64,000 nucleotides of DNA from Paraburkholderia sp. CNPSo 3274 (GCF_024206475.1 NZ_JAMBPR010000002.1:62001-126000); one strand, 5' to 3'. Numbered from the stretch's first letter, positions 18,204 through 27,897 are shown. A program made the numbers and translations. Notes: generated by a model not told the origin, from the letters alone.

Positions 18204-19405
18204 ACCGAAGCGTCCTCTGAATGCAGCGGAGGCACCACTTGCACATGCTGCCCGGAACTCACGGCATGCACGCCCTGCAGGACGACGCGGTCGCCATCGT
18301 GCAGTCCCGAACTGAACGAGACAGTGCGCTCGTCGTACCGCTCGATCGTGACCGGGCGCAACTCTAGCGTGTCGCTGTCTTTACGCACCACCCACACGGC
18401 CGGATTCTCACCCTTGTGGAAGAGCGCCGTCACCGGCAGCGTGAAGACCTGGCCGGCATCGTCCGCTACGCTGAATGCCACATTCGCGGTCATGCCAAGA
18501 CGCACCTCGGGACTCGGTGCGGTCAGCGTGAGCTTCACACGCCACGTGCGGCTTTGCGTGTCGGCCGCCGCCGAAACCTCGCGCACCCGCGCTTCGAAAG
18601 TCTTGCCGGGCAGCGCGGGCAAGGTGACGCGCGCGTTGCTACCGACAGCGAGAGCGTTCAGCGTTCTTTCAGGCGCGTCACAAACGACATCGACGTCGCC
18701 CGTCCAGTCGAGGTGGTACACAGCCTGGGTTGCCTGAACGTTCTGGCCGGTATCCACATCCTCGGAAGTGATGACGCCGTCGTGGTCCGCGGTCAGCGTC
18801 GCGTAGCGCAGATGATCCGTAGCGAGCGCCATCTGGGCGAGCGCGGAAGTGCGCTGCGCAAGCGCCGAAGCGTAGGCATCCTCGGTCTGCTCCAGTTGCG
18901 CGGGAGCAATCAGGTTCGCACGCGCCTGAGCCTGATCGCGGTCGAGCTGCTGCTTGGCAAAAACGAGGCGATGCTCGGCGGCGTCGAGCTGCGCGCGCGC
19001 ATTGACGAGGTTGTTCTGCAGATCCGTCGGGTCGAGCAACGCAACCACCTGTCCCGCCTTGACCGTATCGCCGATATGCACTCGCCGCTCGATGACCTTG
19101 CCTCCCACCCGGAACGACAGAGGCGTCGAATAACGCGCCTGTACCTGTGCCGGCAGCGAGTTGCTCTCAGCGTGCCCATCCGGATGAACCGCAAGCGCAA
19201 CGACGGGCTTGGCCTCCGGGACGACTGCGTCAGTCTGGTGGCATGCACAAAGAGCGATGGCGCTGCACGCCGCAACGACGACAGTCAACTTGTGCGTCGA
19301 TGGAAAGAAGGAAGGTAGGAGGGAGCGCACTCGTTTCAGCGCGACAAGACCGGGTTGTTTCACGATGTTCACAAGGCAGGTGATGAATACAGGTAGAAAA
19401 GTCAT
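18200..19405 (-). CDS. RND efflux periplasmic adaptor lipoprotein
   Basis: The 401-residue membrane fusion protein has a lipobox (AIALCAC) near residue 54 after an unusually long N-terminal segment, a lipoyl/barrel-sandwich region with a coiled-coil hairpin (about residues 110-200, VVALLDPTDLQNNLVNARAQ onward), and a beta-barrel domain. It links the pump to the outer membrane duct. A shorter form from the GTG near residue 15 would give a more normal signal peptide. The predicted transcript start near 19717 leaves a leader of about 310 nt. It is divergent from the second tetR. Confidence 0.9.
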   Translation of the reverse strand: MTFLPVFITCLVNIVKQPGLVALKRVRSLLPSFFPSTHKLTVVVAACSAIALCACHQTDAVVPEAKPVVALAVHPDGHAESNSLPAQVQARYSTPLSFRVGGKVIERRVHIGDTVKAGQVVALLDPTDLQNNLVNARAQLDAAEHRLVFAKQQLDRDQAQARANLIAPAQLEQTEDAYASALAQRTSALAQMALATDHLRYATLTADHDGVITSEDVDTGQNVQATQAVYHLDWTGDVDVVCDAPERTLNALAVGSNARVTLPALPGKTFEARVREVSAAADTQSRTWRVKLTLTAPSPEVRLGMTANVAFSVADDAGQVFTLPVTALFHKGENPAVWVVRKDSDTLELRPVTIERYDERTVSFSSGLHDGDRVVLQGVHAVSSGQHVQVVPPLHSEDASV

Positions 19406-19718
19406 CCGCGCCGATGGCTAGTCGCGCCTGCAAGAAGCGCGCGTTGCCCGTAGCGCGAAAACGAAGCCATTGATGAGGAACGGATCCTCTTCGACGACCC
19501 CATGGACCGGCGGCCCGAGTTTTGTTGACAGGCCATCGCAGCCGATCGCCACACGTGTCTCGAAGCGGCTCGGCACCATCTGATAGACGCATTCGCTGAT
19601 GCATGCGCGCCTTTCTGCGCGGCGCCCGCGGACTTTGGCGCCAGGTATCTACCAGCGTCTCGGAGACGCTTTCGTTGCCCGTGGATCCAGACTGTTTTCC
19701 GCTTCCACCGTCGCACGG

Positions 19719-19774
19719 ATGACATTAAACCCATTACTGATGCTATTGTCAACCATGACATTTAAATCTAAACT
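19719..19774. promoter_or_regulatory. Divergent promoter/operator module between the RND operon and the second tetR
   Basis: Plus strand: TTGTCA (19746-19751), 17 bp, TAAACT (19769-19774). Minus strand: TTGACA (complement of 19747-19752), 17 bp, TTTAAT (complement of 19724-19729). TGACATT occurs at 19720 and 19756, again 36 bp apart, with TGTC-N6-GACA between. All spacings equal those of the module at 8745-8800. The gap from 19406 to 19718 otherwise holds only the RND leader and no gene I can support. Confidence 0.75.
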
Positions 19775-19802
19775 CTGACAATATATGGTTCCAGGAGCTG
19801 AC

Positions 19803-20573
19803 ATGCCCAACGTCCCGCTTTCCCGCACGAGTCGTCGGCAACTGGCGAAGGCGCCAGTTTCCGGTCGCGAGTCCACCGCAACGCGATCGCCGCGCGTGGC
19901 CCGACGTAAGCTCGAAACGCGGCTTCGTTTGCTCGATGCCGCGTTTGCGCTGGTGACGGAAAAGGGAATGGAAAGCGTCACGATCACCGAGATTACGAAC
20001 GCCGCCGACGTGGGATTTGGGTCCTTCTATAACCACTTCGATTCAAAGGAAGGGATCTTCGCCGCGCTCGTCGAATGGTTATTCGAGGAATTCGCGACTA
20101 CGCTTGATCGTCTCGCAACCGGGTTGTCCGACCCGGCCGAAGCGATCGCAGTGTCGGTACGTCATACGCTTTTGCGGGCCTACCGGGAGCCGGTTTGGGG
20201 GCAACTACTGATACGCGAAGGGCTATCTACGCGGGTACTGAGCAGGGGGCTGGGTCAGCGGCTACTGCGGGACACGAAGAGAGGGATTTCGGAACGACGC
20301 TTCATGGTCGCGGACGAACTGCTGTGCGTGTTTTCCGTCATCGGCACTGTCGTCGCTGCAATAGCTGCTGAGCTTCACCTCTCTGGATCGTCAAAGCGGG
20401 CGGTTCGCGCACGAAAGGCCCTTCGGTCCAGGCACGAAAAGTTCGCCGAGAGCACGGCGGCCATTGTGTTGCAGGCGTTCGGCCTCAAACGCACCGAAGC
20501 CGAAAGGATTGCTCATCGCCCCCTCCCTGCGCCCCCTCACGCGGCGAGCGTTTCAAGCGAAACGGCGGCGTGA
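19803..20573 (+). CDS. TetR/AcrR-family transcriptional regulator (paralogue of 8828-9583)
   Basis: The 256-residue regulator has an N-terminal helix-turn-helix (about residues 38-88, including VGFGSFYNHFDSKEG) and a helical effector domain. It is closely related along its length to the regulator at 8828, including LSRGLGQRLLRD and a similar C-terminal GLKR-EAE-IA stretch. ATG 19803 is favoured over ATG 19785 because AGGAG lies five bases before it. It is divergent from the RND operon and probably represses it. Cross-regulation with the first TetR is likely, since the operators match. Confidence 0.9.
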   Translation: MPNVPLSRTSRRQLAKAPVSGRESTATRSPRVARRKLETRLRLLDAAFALVTEKGMESVTITEITNAADVGFGSFYNHFDSKEGIFAALVEWLFEEFATTLDRLATGLSDPAEAIAVSVRHTLLRAYREPVWGQLLIREGLSTRVLSRGLGQRLLRDTKRGISERRFMVADELLCVFSVIGTVVAAIAAELHLSGSSKRAVRARKALRSRHEKFAESTAAIVLQAFGLKRTEAERIAHRPLPAPPHAASVSSETAA

Positions 20574-20717
20574 CGCCAGGCACGGAAATACCGCCTTTAA
20601 CGCTTCAACAGTGCTTCAGGAAAGCTAATGCTCCAGCGACGGCAGGCTCCGGCAGACGATCGAGCATCATCCGCCGCCTGCCGGTACACTGCGCAGCGAC
20701 CGCTGATCTCCAAACGA

Positions 20718-21773
20718 TCAGTCCCGGTAGAGTGTGCTTTCAAGATAGCCCCGCCGTAGTGCTCGCAACGCCGAAGCAACGACGGCACTCACAGGCAGCG
20801 CAAGCAGCACGCCGAAGAAACCGAACAGTTGCCCAAACGCCAGCAACGAGAAAATGACCGCCAGCGGATGCAGGCCGATGCGCTCGCCAACGAGCCTGGG
20901 TGTCAGAACGACACTCTCGATGATCTGTCCGATTCCGTATACGGCGACCACCGCTGCGAAACCGTACCAGTTCCCAAATTGCAGAAACGCAGCGAGAAGC
21001 GCAAGAGCCAGCGCGGTCGAGAATCCAATATAGGGGACGAACACGGCAAGTGCGGTGAGAAGGCCGACAGGCAGCGCGATGTCCAGTCCGGCGATCGCCA
21101 GAGCCGTGGGGTAGTACACCGCAAGTATCACGACGACGAGCAGTTGCCCATGGAGGTACTGCGCCAGCATGTGGTCGATCTCCGCAACAAAGTGCCGAGT
21201 TCTTCCGAGCCAGCGCCGCGGCACAAAACTCTCCATGCGCTCCAGCGCCTCGTGCCTGTCGTAGAGCAGATAGAAAAGGACGAGCGGCACTAGCACCACA
21301 TTGCCCACGAGGTTCATCATCATATTGCCGCTCGTACGCACGTACTGCCACGCAGCGAGGACAGCGCCGTGCTCGCCTGATATCAGTCGCGCCGTCAACG
21401 CGTCGCGGACATTCGCCAGATCGAGCGAGTAGTTGATTCCCAGGAAAGCCAGCCGGGGTTGCAGCGTAGCGTCGAGTTTGGCTGCCAACGAAGGCACCTG
21501 TTTTGCGAGTTCGGGCCCTTCCCTCTGGATGACCACGAATACCAGCAAAATGAGCAGCATGACAAGCAAGGCGAACACGGAAATCATGACAAACGCGGCA
21601 AGACCGCGTGGTGCGCGATGACGTACCAGCCACTCCACGCCCGGTTGCAAAACGTACGCGATCATGGCACCGAGCAGAAACGGCGTCAGGACGGGACGCA
21701 GGCTCCATAACAGGACGCCAGCCGACAGGGCAACGGCTCCCCAGAACAATGATTGGCGATGGTAGGCAGTCAT
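20718..21773 (-). CDS. AI-2E family transporter (PerM-like membrane protein)
   Basis: The 351-residue protein has about eight membrane helices: two at the N-terminus (LFWGAVALSAGVLLWSL, LLGAMIAYVLQPGVEWLV), a third near residue 65, a cytoplasmic helical section, and a C-terminal helix cluster. The family hallmark PYIGFSTALALALL and the later 'ESVVLTPRLVGERIGLHPLAVIFSLLAFGQLFG' region (about residues 285-318) are clear. Family members have been linked to export of small molecules or ion antiport, so the name does not establish autoinducer transport. It is convergent with the second tetR. Confidence 0.9.
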   Translation of the reverse strand: MTAYHRQSLFWGAVALSAGVLLWSLRPVLTPFLLGAMIAYVLQPGVEWLVRHRAPRGLAAFVMISVFALLVMLLILLVFVVIQREGPELAKQVPSLAAKLDATLQPRLAFLGINYSLDLANVRDALTARLISGEHGAVLAAWQYVRTSGNMMMNLVGNVVLVPLVLFYLLYDRHEALERMESFVPRRWLGRTRHFVAEIDHMLAQYLHGQLLVVVILAVYYPTALAIAGLDIALPVGLLTALAVFVPYIGFSTALALALLAAFLQFGNWYGFAAVVAVYGIGQIIESVVLTPRLVGERIGLHPLAVIFSLLAFGQLFGFFGVLLALPVSAVVASALRALRRGYLESTLYRD

Positions 21774-22293
21774 AGGTACGCCCTTCCGGCGTTAAATCAT
21801 CTGTTCGGCACGCGAGCGGCGCCGGTCATGGTTTGTATCCGCGCATCGCCGAAATTCCTGCCAACCATGGACATAGAATCATGCACGGCGGCCGGGCGGT
21901 GCACTGCAACGATCCGCCGTCGCAGCCCGGCAGATCCACCGGTACCGAAGGCCAAATGCCAGCGAATGTTTCTCTGCAGTGGGGGCATTCGTTACGCGCT
22001 TACGGTTGCCGAAGCAGCAAGATTTGCAAGCAAAAGCAGCGCTTTGCGTTTCATGTCACTGCCGCAAAATGGGCTGAGCCTGGATACGCCGCCTGTACCC
22101 TGCTGTGGTCAACACGCATTTGCGCGTACCCGCATCGGGAAAGGTCGAGGCGTCAGCGCTTCGCTTATGTGATATTATTATCACAATTGGTCCATTCGTC
22201 AACTACTGCCTTGACTTGACTTCTTCCACGATTTGCGCGGCCGTGTGCAGCACAGCGCTATGCATCTTTTGTAGTCACCTGCTCCGACGGGGT
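21774..22293. other. Intergenic stretch without a supported gene
   Basis: About 520 bp upstream of the AI-2E-family gene. The short open frames here lack ribosome-binding sites and convincing protein character. The one clear structure is the palindrome at 22168-22185, in a locally AT-rich patch. Confidence 0.5.
22168..22185. promoter_or_regulatory. Perfect 7-bp-arm palindrome, candidate operator
   Basis: TGTGATA, a 4-bp spacer (TTAT), then TATCACA. It is a perfect inverted repeat in an AT-rich spot of an otherwise GC-rich sequence. The 8-bp gap between TGTGA and TCACA does not fit the CRP consensus (6 bp), so a MarR-, GntR- or TetR-type protein is more likely. It lies about 395 bp upstream of the AI-2E-family gene, and no nearby regulator is an obvious match. 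Confidence 0.45.
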
Positions 22294-22476
22294 TCAGTGC
22301 ACCCGCGCGCCATTCAGTGCAAGCAGGCGCTCCAGTTCCAGCAGCGCCTCGCCAAGCAGGTCAATGGCGCCGTTCGGCGTGGACGCCGTAGCAGCACTTC
22401 GAAGCGCGTCCTGTACGATCTGGTGAGCGCTTTCTGGTTTTGCTTTACCAATGGCAGCGATGCACTGCTTTTCCAT
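22294..22476 (-). CDS. Small hypothetical protein with strong ribosome-binding site
   Basis: The 60-residue protein starts at ATG 22476, with AAGGAG ending about five bases upstream, an unusually good signal. Residues 15-55 (ESAHQIVQDALRSAA, then DLLGEALLELERLLALNG) would form two amphipathic helices, suggesting a helical hairpin or a small dimer. No named family is recognised. It lies alone between intergenic regions. The reading frame runs on upstream of this ATG without looking like real protein. Confidence 0.55.
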   Translation of the reverse strand: MEKQCIAAIGKAKPESAHQIVQDALRSAATASTPNGAIDLLGEALLELERLLALNGARVH

Positions 22477-22874
22477 GAGTACTCCTTCTCGTGACAATAT
22501 GAATCCGACACCTGATGGACGAGGTGATGACGCGAAGTATATGCGTCGCAGACGTTGAATTGACGCTTGCAATTGTTTGTTTCCATCTCGCCAACGCGCG
22601 AGCAAAGCCCGCCCCGCCCGCCGGATAAATTCGGCGTAGCGCACAATGAGGCGAGGCGCATGGTGATGCGTCAAACGTGCTACAGACCAGACGCGAGGTA
22701 TGCCCGGGCGTCCCCCACCCTGTTTCCCATATCGCATCGACGTAGGCCCACGAACCAGCCGGAACATAGCGGGCAAAGCTCGCAGTTGTGTTTTCCGTCG
22801 ACCGCCCTGAAGAGACCCCGAGCGGCGACCGGACGCGGCAACTGTCGCACATTCTCACGCGCTTTTTCTTACTT

Positions 22875-22905
22875 TATCATTTATGATACAATCGTCATTT
22901 ACGAT
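22875..22905. promoter_or_regulatory. Tandem palindromes upstream of the mechanosensitive channel gene
   Basis: TATCAT-TT-ATGATA (22875-22888) is followed by ATCGT-CATTT-ACGAT (22891-22905). Both contain CATTTA(T/C)GATA, 18 bp apart. The pair sits in an AT-rich patch about 110 bp before the channel gene and overlaps possible -10 sequences such as TACAAT. The remainder of the gap 22477-23016 shows no gene I can support. Confidence 0.45.
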
Positions 22906-23016
22906 ATCGGACTGCTAACGTCTGTTCCACTACGGCGTGGGCACATTGATGGATGACGCCTGCTGCGCCATCTGGCATGCAAAGACGTTCTGCGCGTCTC
23001 TTCCCACGCCCAAGCT

Positions 23017-25557
23017 ATGCGACAAGTACTTCTGATCACTTTCCGCCTCATCGTCCTTGCATTGTCTGGCCTGGTTCCGGCCTTTGCTTGTGCGGCTGGC
23101 ACCCCGCCTCTCGCGCCGGACAGTGGCTATTTTGTGCCCATCGCTGGCGTCGGGTCCGACGCGGTGGAAACACTCAATGCGCTTCAGGCCAAGGAAGACG
23201 CGATCAGGCAGCGCGCATCGACGGCAACCAGTGATGCCGAACTGATCGAACTGGACTCGCTGAGCCGGCGTATCGTCGACGACGTCGACAGACTGGTCGC
23301 AACCTCGTTGGAGCCCGAGCTCGAAAGGACGCATGCGCAGCTCGATGTGCTCGGAGCTGCGCCCGTTGCCGGCGCAAGTTCAGAAACACCCGCCGTCACC
23401 CAGCAACGCAACGCCCTCACGACGCAGAAAGCGCGGCTTGATGCGCAAGTCGGGCAGGCGGAAGGCATCAAAGGTAATCTGGTCAACGTCGACGCACAGA
23501 TTGCACGATTGCTTCACGAACATCTGAAAAACCAACTGGCGCTTCGCACCGGCAGCATTCTGAGCGCTGCGTTCTGGGCGCCCGTCGTTCACCCGGATGC
23601 GGCTGACTATCAAAGTCTACGAGCGTTTGGCGAGCAGGTCGAAAAGCAGATGCAATCGATGTGGCAGCCGGGACGCCGCATCACGACCACGCTTCTTTTA
23701 CTGATCGCGCTGGCCTGCGCAACAGTTGGTGTTCGCGTTCTTGAACGAACGGCAGGATCGGTTTGCCTTCGACGTCTGCCAGAAGGACGGCTGCGGCGCA
23801 GCGCTTTCGCGATATCGACCGTGTTTGCGACGCTGGCAGCCACGATGGTTGCGGTACACCTCGCCGGCCTGGCCATAGCCAGTCAACAAAGTTTGTCGCC
23901 CGCCCTTCAGACCTTCACTGACGAACTTGTCAAACACATCGTCAATTGTGCGTTGGTCCTCGCGCTTGGCAGGGCGTTTCTGTGTACGAAGCATCCAACC
24001 TGGCGCCTACCTGCCATCGCCGATCCCGTTGCGCACGCGCTCAGATCTTTTCCACGGACTTTGGCCGCGCTCCTGCTGTTTTCAGGGGCGATAGAGCAAA
24101 TCAACAGAGCCGTCGATACCAGCCTTCAGCTCACGATTTTCACTCGCGGTCTCGTCGCGTTGATCGTCGCGTTGACCATCGGCGCTTCATTGCTTCACGC
24201 GAACCGGGTACGCACCGCACTTGCTGCAGCCGGAAATTCGCCTGAAGGTCGGTCGACGCTTGCGGGCTTGATTCATGCTGCCGTCTGCGTTGTCGTCGTG
24301 GGCGCCCTGGCTGCATTACTCTGTGGGTACATTTCCGTTGCGCGTTTCCTGACCTATGAACTCGTGTGGTTCGACATCGTCCTGTGCAGTCTCTATTTTC
24401 TTGTGATGCTTACGCGTGATCTATGCGAAAGCGTCTTTTCGCCGGCGCATTCAAGCGGCAATACGATCAAGCATCTCTTTGGCCTCGAAAATGCCCATCT
24501 CGCCCAGATTGCGACCGTCCTTTCCGGAGTCTGCCGAAGCGCACTCATCGTCGCTGCGGTCGTTGCGCTGCTCACAGGTGGCCTGGGAACCACGCCCGCC
24601 GATCTCATCGACAGCATTTTCGAGGTGCTAGGCGGGGACTGGCTGCGTGCGCTCAATATCGTCCCCGCTCATATCCTCAGCGCCATACTCACATCCGGCG
24701 TTGGTCTGTACCTTGTGCGGTCCGTGCGCAAATGGTTCGACAGGGAGTTGTTGCCGAAGACAGAAATGAGTCCTGGCATGCGCGCGTCCCTGCTGACGTT
24801 GTTTGCGAACATTGGTTACGTACTCGTCGTGCTGCAGACCTTGTCCGTGCTGGGAGTCAGATGGCACAACCTTGCATGGATTGTGAGTGCATTGTCGGTG
24901 GGAATCGGTTTCGGTCTGCAGGAGATCGTGAAAAACTTTATCTCAGGACTCATCCTGCTCGCGGAGCGGCCGGTGAAGGTGGGCGATATGATCAGTATCG
25001 CCGGCATCGAGGGCGACATACGGCGCATTAGTGTACGCGCCACCCAGATCCAGCTTGCAGACAAGTCAACCGTGATTGTGCCGAACTCACAGCTCATATC
25101 GCAGAATGTGCGCAACGTCACGATGGGCAACACCACACAAGGTGTTACCTCCCTGGTGCTCACATTCGCGCTGGATGTCGACCCGGAGCGGGTCCGCGAG
25201 ATTCTTCTCGACGCTTACAGGGTTCACCCTTCGGTTCTGCAGCATCCGTCGCCGTCCGTGATGTTCAGTCAGTTGACGCCCGATGGCATTACACTCACGG
25301 CCACGGGGCACGTCAGGAGTCCCAGGATCGCTGCCGACACCAGAAGTGAACTTCTGTTCGCCATCCTGAAGCGGCTGCGTGCCGCGGATATCCCGTTGTC
25401 GAACCCACGAACGGTTTTGGTCCACGGACCGCTCGGTTGCGCCCCCGATGGGCACGGAGCCGCTTCGGGCGGACCACCGCGTAGCAGTTTTTCGTTAGCC
25501 GCCACAACCAGCGTATCGGCGAACGCCCGGAATACAGCAGGCAGCGTTGAGGTATAG
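23017..25557 (+). CDS. Large mechanosensitive ion channel, MscS superfamily (MscK/DUF3772-like)
   Basis: The 846-residue protein has a signal peptide (cleavage near ACAAG, residue 27), a periplasmic coiled-coil region (about 45-180), around ten or eleven membrane helices, and an MscS pore and beta domain at about residues 610-800. The pore helix followed by GLQEIVKNFISGLILLAERP and the beta-domain motif VPNSQLISQNVRN are diagnostic. It opens on membrane tension to release solutes during hypo-osmotic shock. The C-terminal 40 residues are low-complexity. No good ribosome-binding site precedes ATG 23017, but it starts the signal peptide. Confidence 0.92.
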   Translation: MRQVLLITFRLIVLALSGLVPAFACAAGTPPLAPDSGYFVPIAGVGSDAVETLNALQAKEDAIRQRASTATSDAELIELDSLSRRIVDDVDRLVATSLEPELERTHAQLDVLGAAPVAGASSETPAVTQQRNALTTQKARLDAQVGQAEGIKGNLVNVDAQIARLLHEHLKNQLALRTGSILSAAFWAPVVHPDAADYQSLRAFGEQVEKQMQSMWQPGRRITTTLLLLIALACATVGVRVLERTAGSVCLRRLPEGRLRRSAFAISTVFATLAATMVAVHLAGLAIASQQSLSPALQTFTDELVKHIVNCALVLALGRAFLCTKHPTWRLPAIADPVAHALRSFPRTLAALLLFSGAIEQINRAVDTSLQLTIFTRGLVALIVALTIGASLLHANRVRTALAAAGNSPEGRSTLAGLIHAAVCVVVVGALAALLCGYISVARFLTYELVWFDIVLCSLYFLVMLTRDLCESVFSPAHSSGNTIKHLFGLENAHLAQIATVLSGVCRSALIVAAVVALLTGGLGTTPADLIDSIFEVLGGDWLRALNIVPAHILSAILTSGVGLYLVRSVRKWFDRELLPKTEMSPGMRASLLTLFANIGYVLVVLQTLSVLGVRWHNLAWIVSALSVGIGFGLQEIVKNFISGLILLAERPVKVGDMISIAGIEGDIRRISVRATQIQLADKSTVIVPNSQLISQNVRNVTMGNTTQGVTSLVLTFALDVDPERVREILLDAYRVHPSVLQHPSPSVMFSQLTPDGITLTATGHVRSPRIAADTRSELLFAILKRLRAADIPLSNPRTVLVHGPLGCAPDGHGAASGGPPRSSFSLAATTSVSANARNTAGSVEV

Positions 25558-25618
25558 CTACACATCCCCCCTTGGCTTCAGTTTGTCAAAAGCCGAAGCC
25601 CGAGCCCGGGGAAACGAT

Positions 25619-25807
25619 TCAGGCGCGTTCGAGCAGATGGAGTAGCGCCCTGCCCGAGTCGGTCAGCGCAAAGCGGGCATCCACGACATCCACCAGCCCC
25701 GCGTTCTGAAGCGCGAAATAATCCGGCGTGCAGACCGTTGCGTCGGCAGGCGCAGAGGCGAGCAGTAGCAGCACGGCGATTTCGTGCAGAGAGAAGACGA
25801 CAACCAC
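25619..25807 (-). CDS. Small conserved-looking hypothetical protein
   Basis: A 62-residue frame starting at GTG 25807. The stretch FSLHEIAVLLLLASAP, followed by LQNAGLVDVVDARFALTDSGRALL, resembles a small winged-helix-like or MarR-like fragment common as an unannotated short protein in Burkholderia. The start is unclear: the frame stays open to 25978 and no good ribosome-binding site is seen. Function is unknown. It lies downstream of selB on the same strand. Confidence 0.42.
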   Translation of the reverse strand: MVVVFSLHEIAVLLLLASAPADATVCTPDYFALQNAGLVDVVDARFALTDSGRALLHLLERA

Positions 25808-25968
25808 GGATCGCCCGTAAACGAAATGGCGGAAGGCAGCCAGAGTCGAACTGACCCGGGAGCGGCTGACGCCCCCAACCGGGTTTGAAGCCCGGCCGTA
25901 CCACCGGATACGAATGCCTTCCTTCGTCAAACCCAACCACCTGCAACCGCACGCACATATCGATGTGC

Positions 25969-27897
25969 CTACAACCATTCGCGCATCCGGCTGTCGTGCC
26001 GTAACAGATGCGTGTCGCGCTGAAAGCGAGTATATCCAACGCGGTCGAAGTACTCCAGAATCTGGATCGCACGTTTGCGGCCCAATGCCGTGGCGTCGCG
26101 AAACGCCGCGGCGTTCACCGCGCCGCCCTGCTCCGCGGCAATCTGTGCAACGGCACGCGCGAGCGTTTGCACCACGTCGCGATCGTAAAAGAGATCGCGC
26201 ACGACCTGATACACCATACCAAGGCGCGCGAGCTTGCGCAGCAACGCACGCACCTTCTCTTCCGGCTGCCGCGTCTCACGCGCGAGGTCCCGCACCCACG
26301 GTGGATCGAAACGCCCTTGCGCGAGCAGCGGCATGAGGCGCGCCGCGAGCGCTTCGTCGTCGGCGTCGAGCGTCACCGCGTGCGACGGGAGATGCAGCCA
26401 CGGGCCGCTGCGTGCCACGCGCCCCTCCCGCTCGAGCGCTTCAATCGCGGCGCGCCACACCGCATCGCTCACAAGCGGCGCCGCTATGCGGCGCAAACGT
26501 GCGGCGTCCGGCCCCTGCTCATCGGGCGAGCGCGTATGAAACTCGGCGAGCGCTTCGACAATGCGCTCGGTGAGCCTCGTCCAGTGCGCGTGTGCTATCA
26601 CCGCGCCTTCGTCGTCGCGTCCTTGCGGTGCGATTGCAATCGCGTCGGCGGGCAAAGCGAGCGCAGCATCGTCGTAACCAGTCAACTGCACCAACGTCGC
26701 GCGCGCAATGCCGCGCGGCGCTTCTTCGATCAGCGGTGCCAGGCTCGCTTCGTCGAGCCACGTGCGCAACGCGTCGAGCCATGCACGCCGTTCTGGCGTC
26801 CGGCGCCGCCGCGACGGCCCGAACGGATCGAGCACACGCCCGCCACCGACGGTGTGGTTTGCCTGCGCGTTGCGCACAATGAAGCGGTCTCCCGGCAACG
26901 CGTGCAACGGCGCTTCGAAAACGAGCTGCACGCGGGCAGCCGCGCCCGGCGCGAGCGTTTCGCCTTCGAGCAACGCGACGTTCGCAACGCGATGCGTCGT
27001 GCCGAGATGCACATGCAGCGGCGACCAGTGCTGTAACGTGATGCCCGCGTCGTCGAGCAATTGCAGCTCGACGTCGAGGCGTACCGCCGGCTCGGCCAGC
27101 CGCGCATCGACGACCCAGTCGCCGCGCCCAATCTGCTCCTTGTCGATGCCCGCGAGATTGAGCGCGCAACGCTGGCCGGCGTGGCCCGCACCGCCCGCCT
27201 GTACCGCGCGATTCTGCGCATGCAGGCCGCGCACGCGCACAGGCGTGCCGGCGGGTGCGAGCACGAGCGCGTCGCCCGCCTGTACGCGGCCGGCGAATAC
27301 TGTGCCCGTCACCACCGTCCCCTGGCCCGTCAGCGTAAATATACGATCCACTGCGAGGCGAAAGAGCCCATCGTCTCGTTTCGCCCGCCATGTACTCGCG
27401 CGCTCGCGCAACCAGGCGTCGAGGCGCGCCACGCCTTCGTCATGCGGCTGCGTTGCATCGGTCTCGAATACAGGTGCGTCCGCAAGCACCGTGTTAGCAA
27501 GCCACGCGGCGATTTCGGCGCGCACGGCGGCGAGGCGCGTCGCATCCACGCGATCGCACTTGGTCAGCGCGATCGCGCCATACCGCACGCCTAGCAGTTG
27601 CAGAATGGCGAGATGCTCGCGCGTTTGCGGCATCACGCCGTCGTCGGCGGCAATCACGAGCAACGCGAAGTCGATGCCGCACGCACCCGCCGCCATCGTA
27701 TGGACGAGCTTTTCGTGGCCGGGCACATCGATGAAGCCAAGCACGTCGCCGTTGGCGAGCGGCAGGTACGCGTAACCCAGTTCGATCGAAATGCCGCGCG
27801 CCTTCTCTTCTTTCAGGCGGTCGGTGTCCACGCCGGTCAATGCGCGGACCAGCGTGGTCTTGCCATGGTCGATGTGCCCCGCCGTGCCGACGATCAC
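25969..27897 (-). CDS. selB: Selenocysteine-specific elongation factor SelB
   Basis: The 642-residue translational GTPase has G1 [10 protein letters not shown] (residues 7-16), G3 DVPGHE, G4 TKCD, EF-Tu-like domains II and III, and C-terminal winged-helix repeats (about 400-640) that read the bSECIS hairpin of the mRNA. It brings Sec-tRNA to the ribosome at recoded UGA codons. Its start overlaps selA by 4 bp. It serves the formate dehydrogenase encoded upstream in the same locus. Confidence 0.97.
   Translation of the reverse strand: MIVGTAGHIDHGKTTLVRALTGVDTDRLKEEKARGISIELGYAYLPLANGDVLGFIDVPGHEKLVHTMAAGACGIDFALLVIAADDGVMPQTREHLAILQLLGVRYGAIALTKCDRVDATRLAAVRAEIAAWLANTVLADAPVFETDATQPHDEGVARLDAWLRERASTWRAKRDDGLFRLAVDRIFTLTGQGTVVTGTVFAGRVQAGDALVLAPAGTPVRVRGLHAQNRAVQAGGAGHAGQRCALNLAGIDKEQIGRGDWVVDARLAEPAVRLDVELQLLDDAGITLQHWSPLHVHLGTTHRVANVALLEGETLAPGAAARVQLVFEAPLHALPGDRFIVRNAQANHTVGGGRVLDPFGPSRRRRTPERRAWLDALRTWLDEASLAPLIEEAPRGIARATLVQLTGYDDAALALPADAIAIAPQGRDDEGAVIAHAHWTRLTERIVEALAEFHTRSPDEQGPDAARLRRIAAPLVSDAVWRAAIEALEREGRVARSGPWLHLPSHAVTLDADDEALAARLMPLLAQGRFDPPWVRDLARETRQPEEKVRALLRKLARLGMVYQVVRDLFYDRDVVQTLARAVAQIAAEQGGAVNAAAFRDATALGRKRAIQILEYFDRVGYTRFQRDTHLLRHDSRMREWL

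Noticed and set aside
20718..21773. Quorum-sensing AI-2 exporter as a firm function
   Set aside because: The AI-2E family name is broad; nothing here supports autoinducer transport.
22168..22185. CRP site reading of TGTGA...TCACA
   Set aside because: The gap is 8 bp instead of the required 6 bp.
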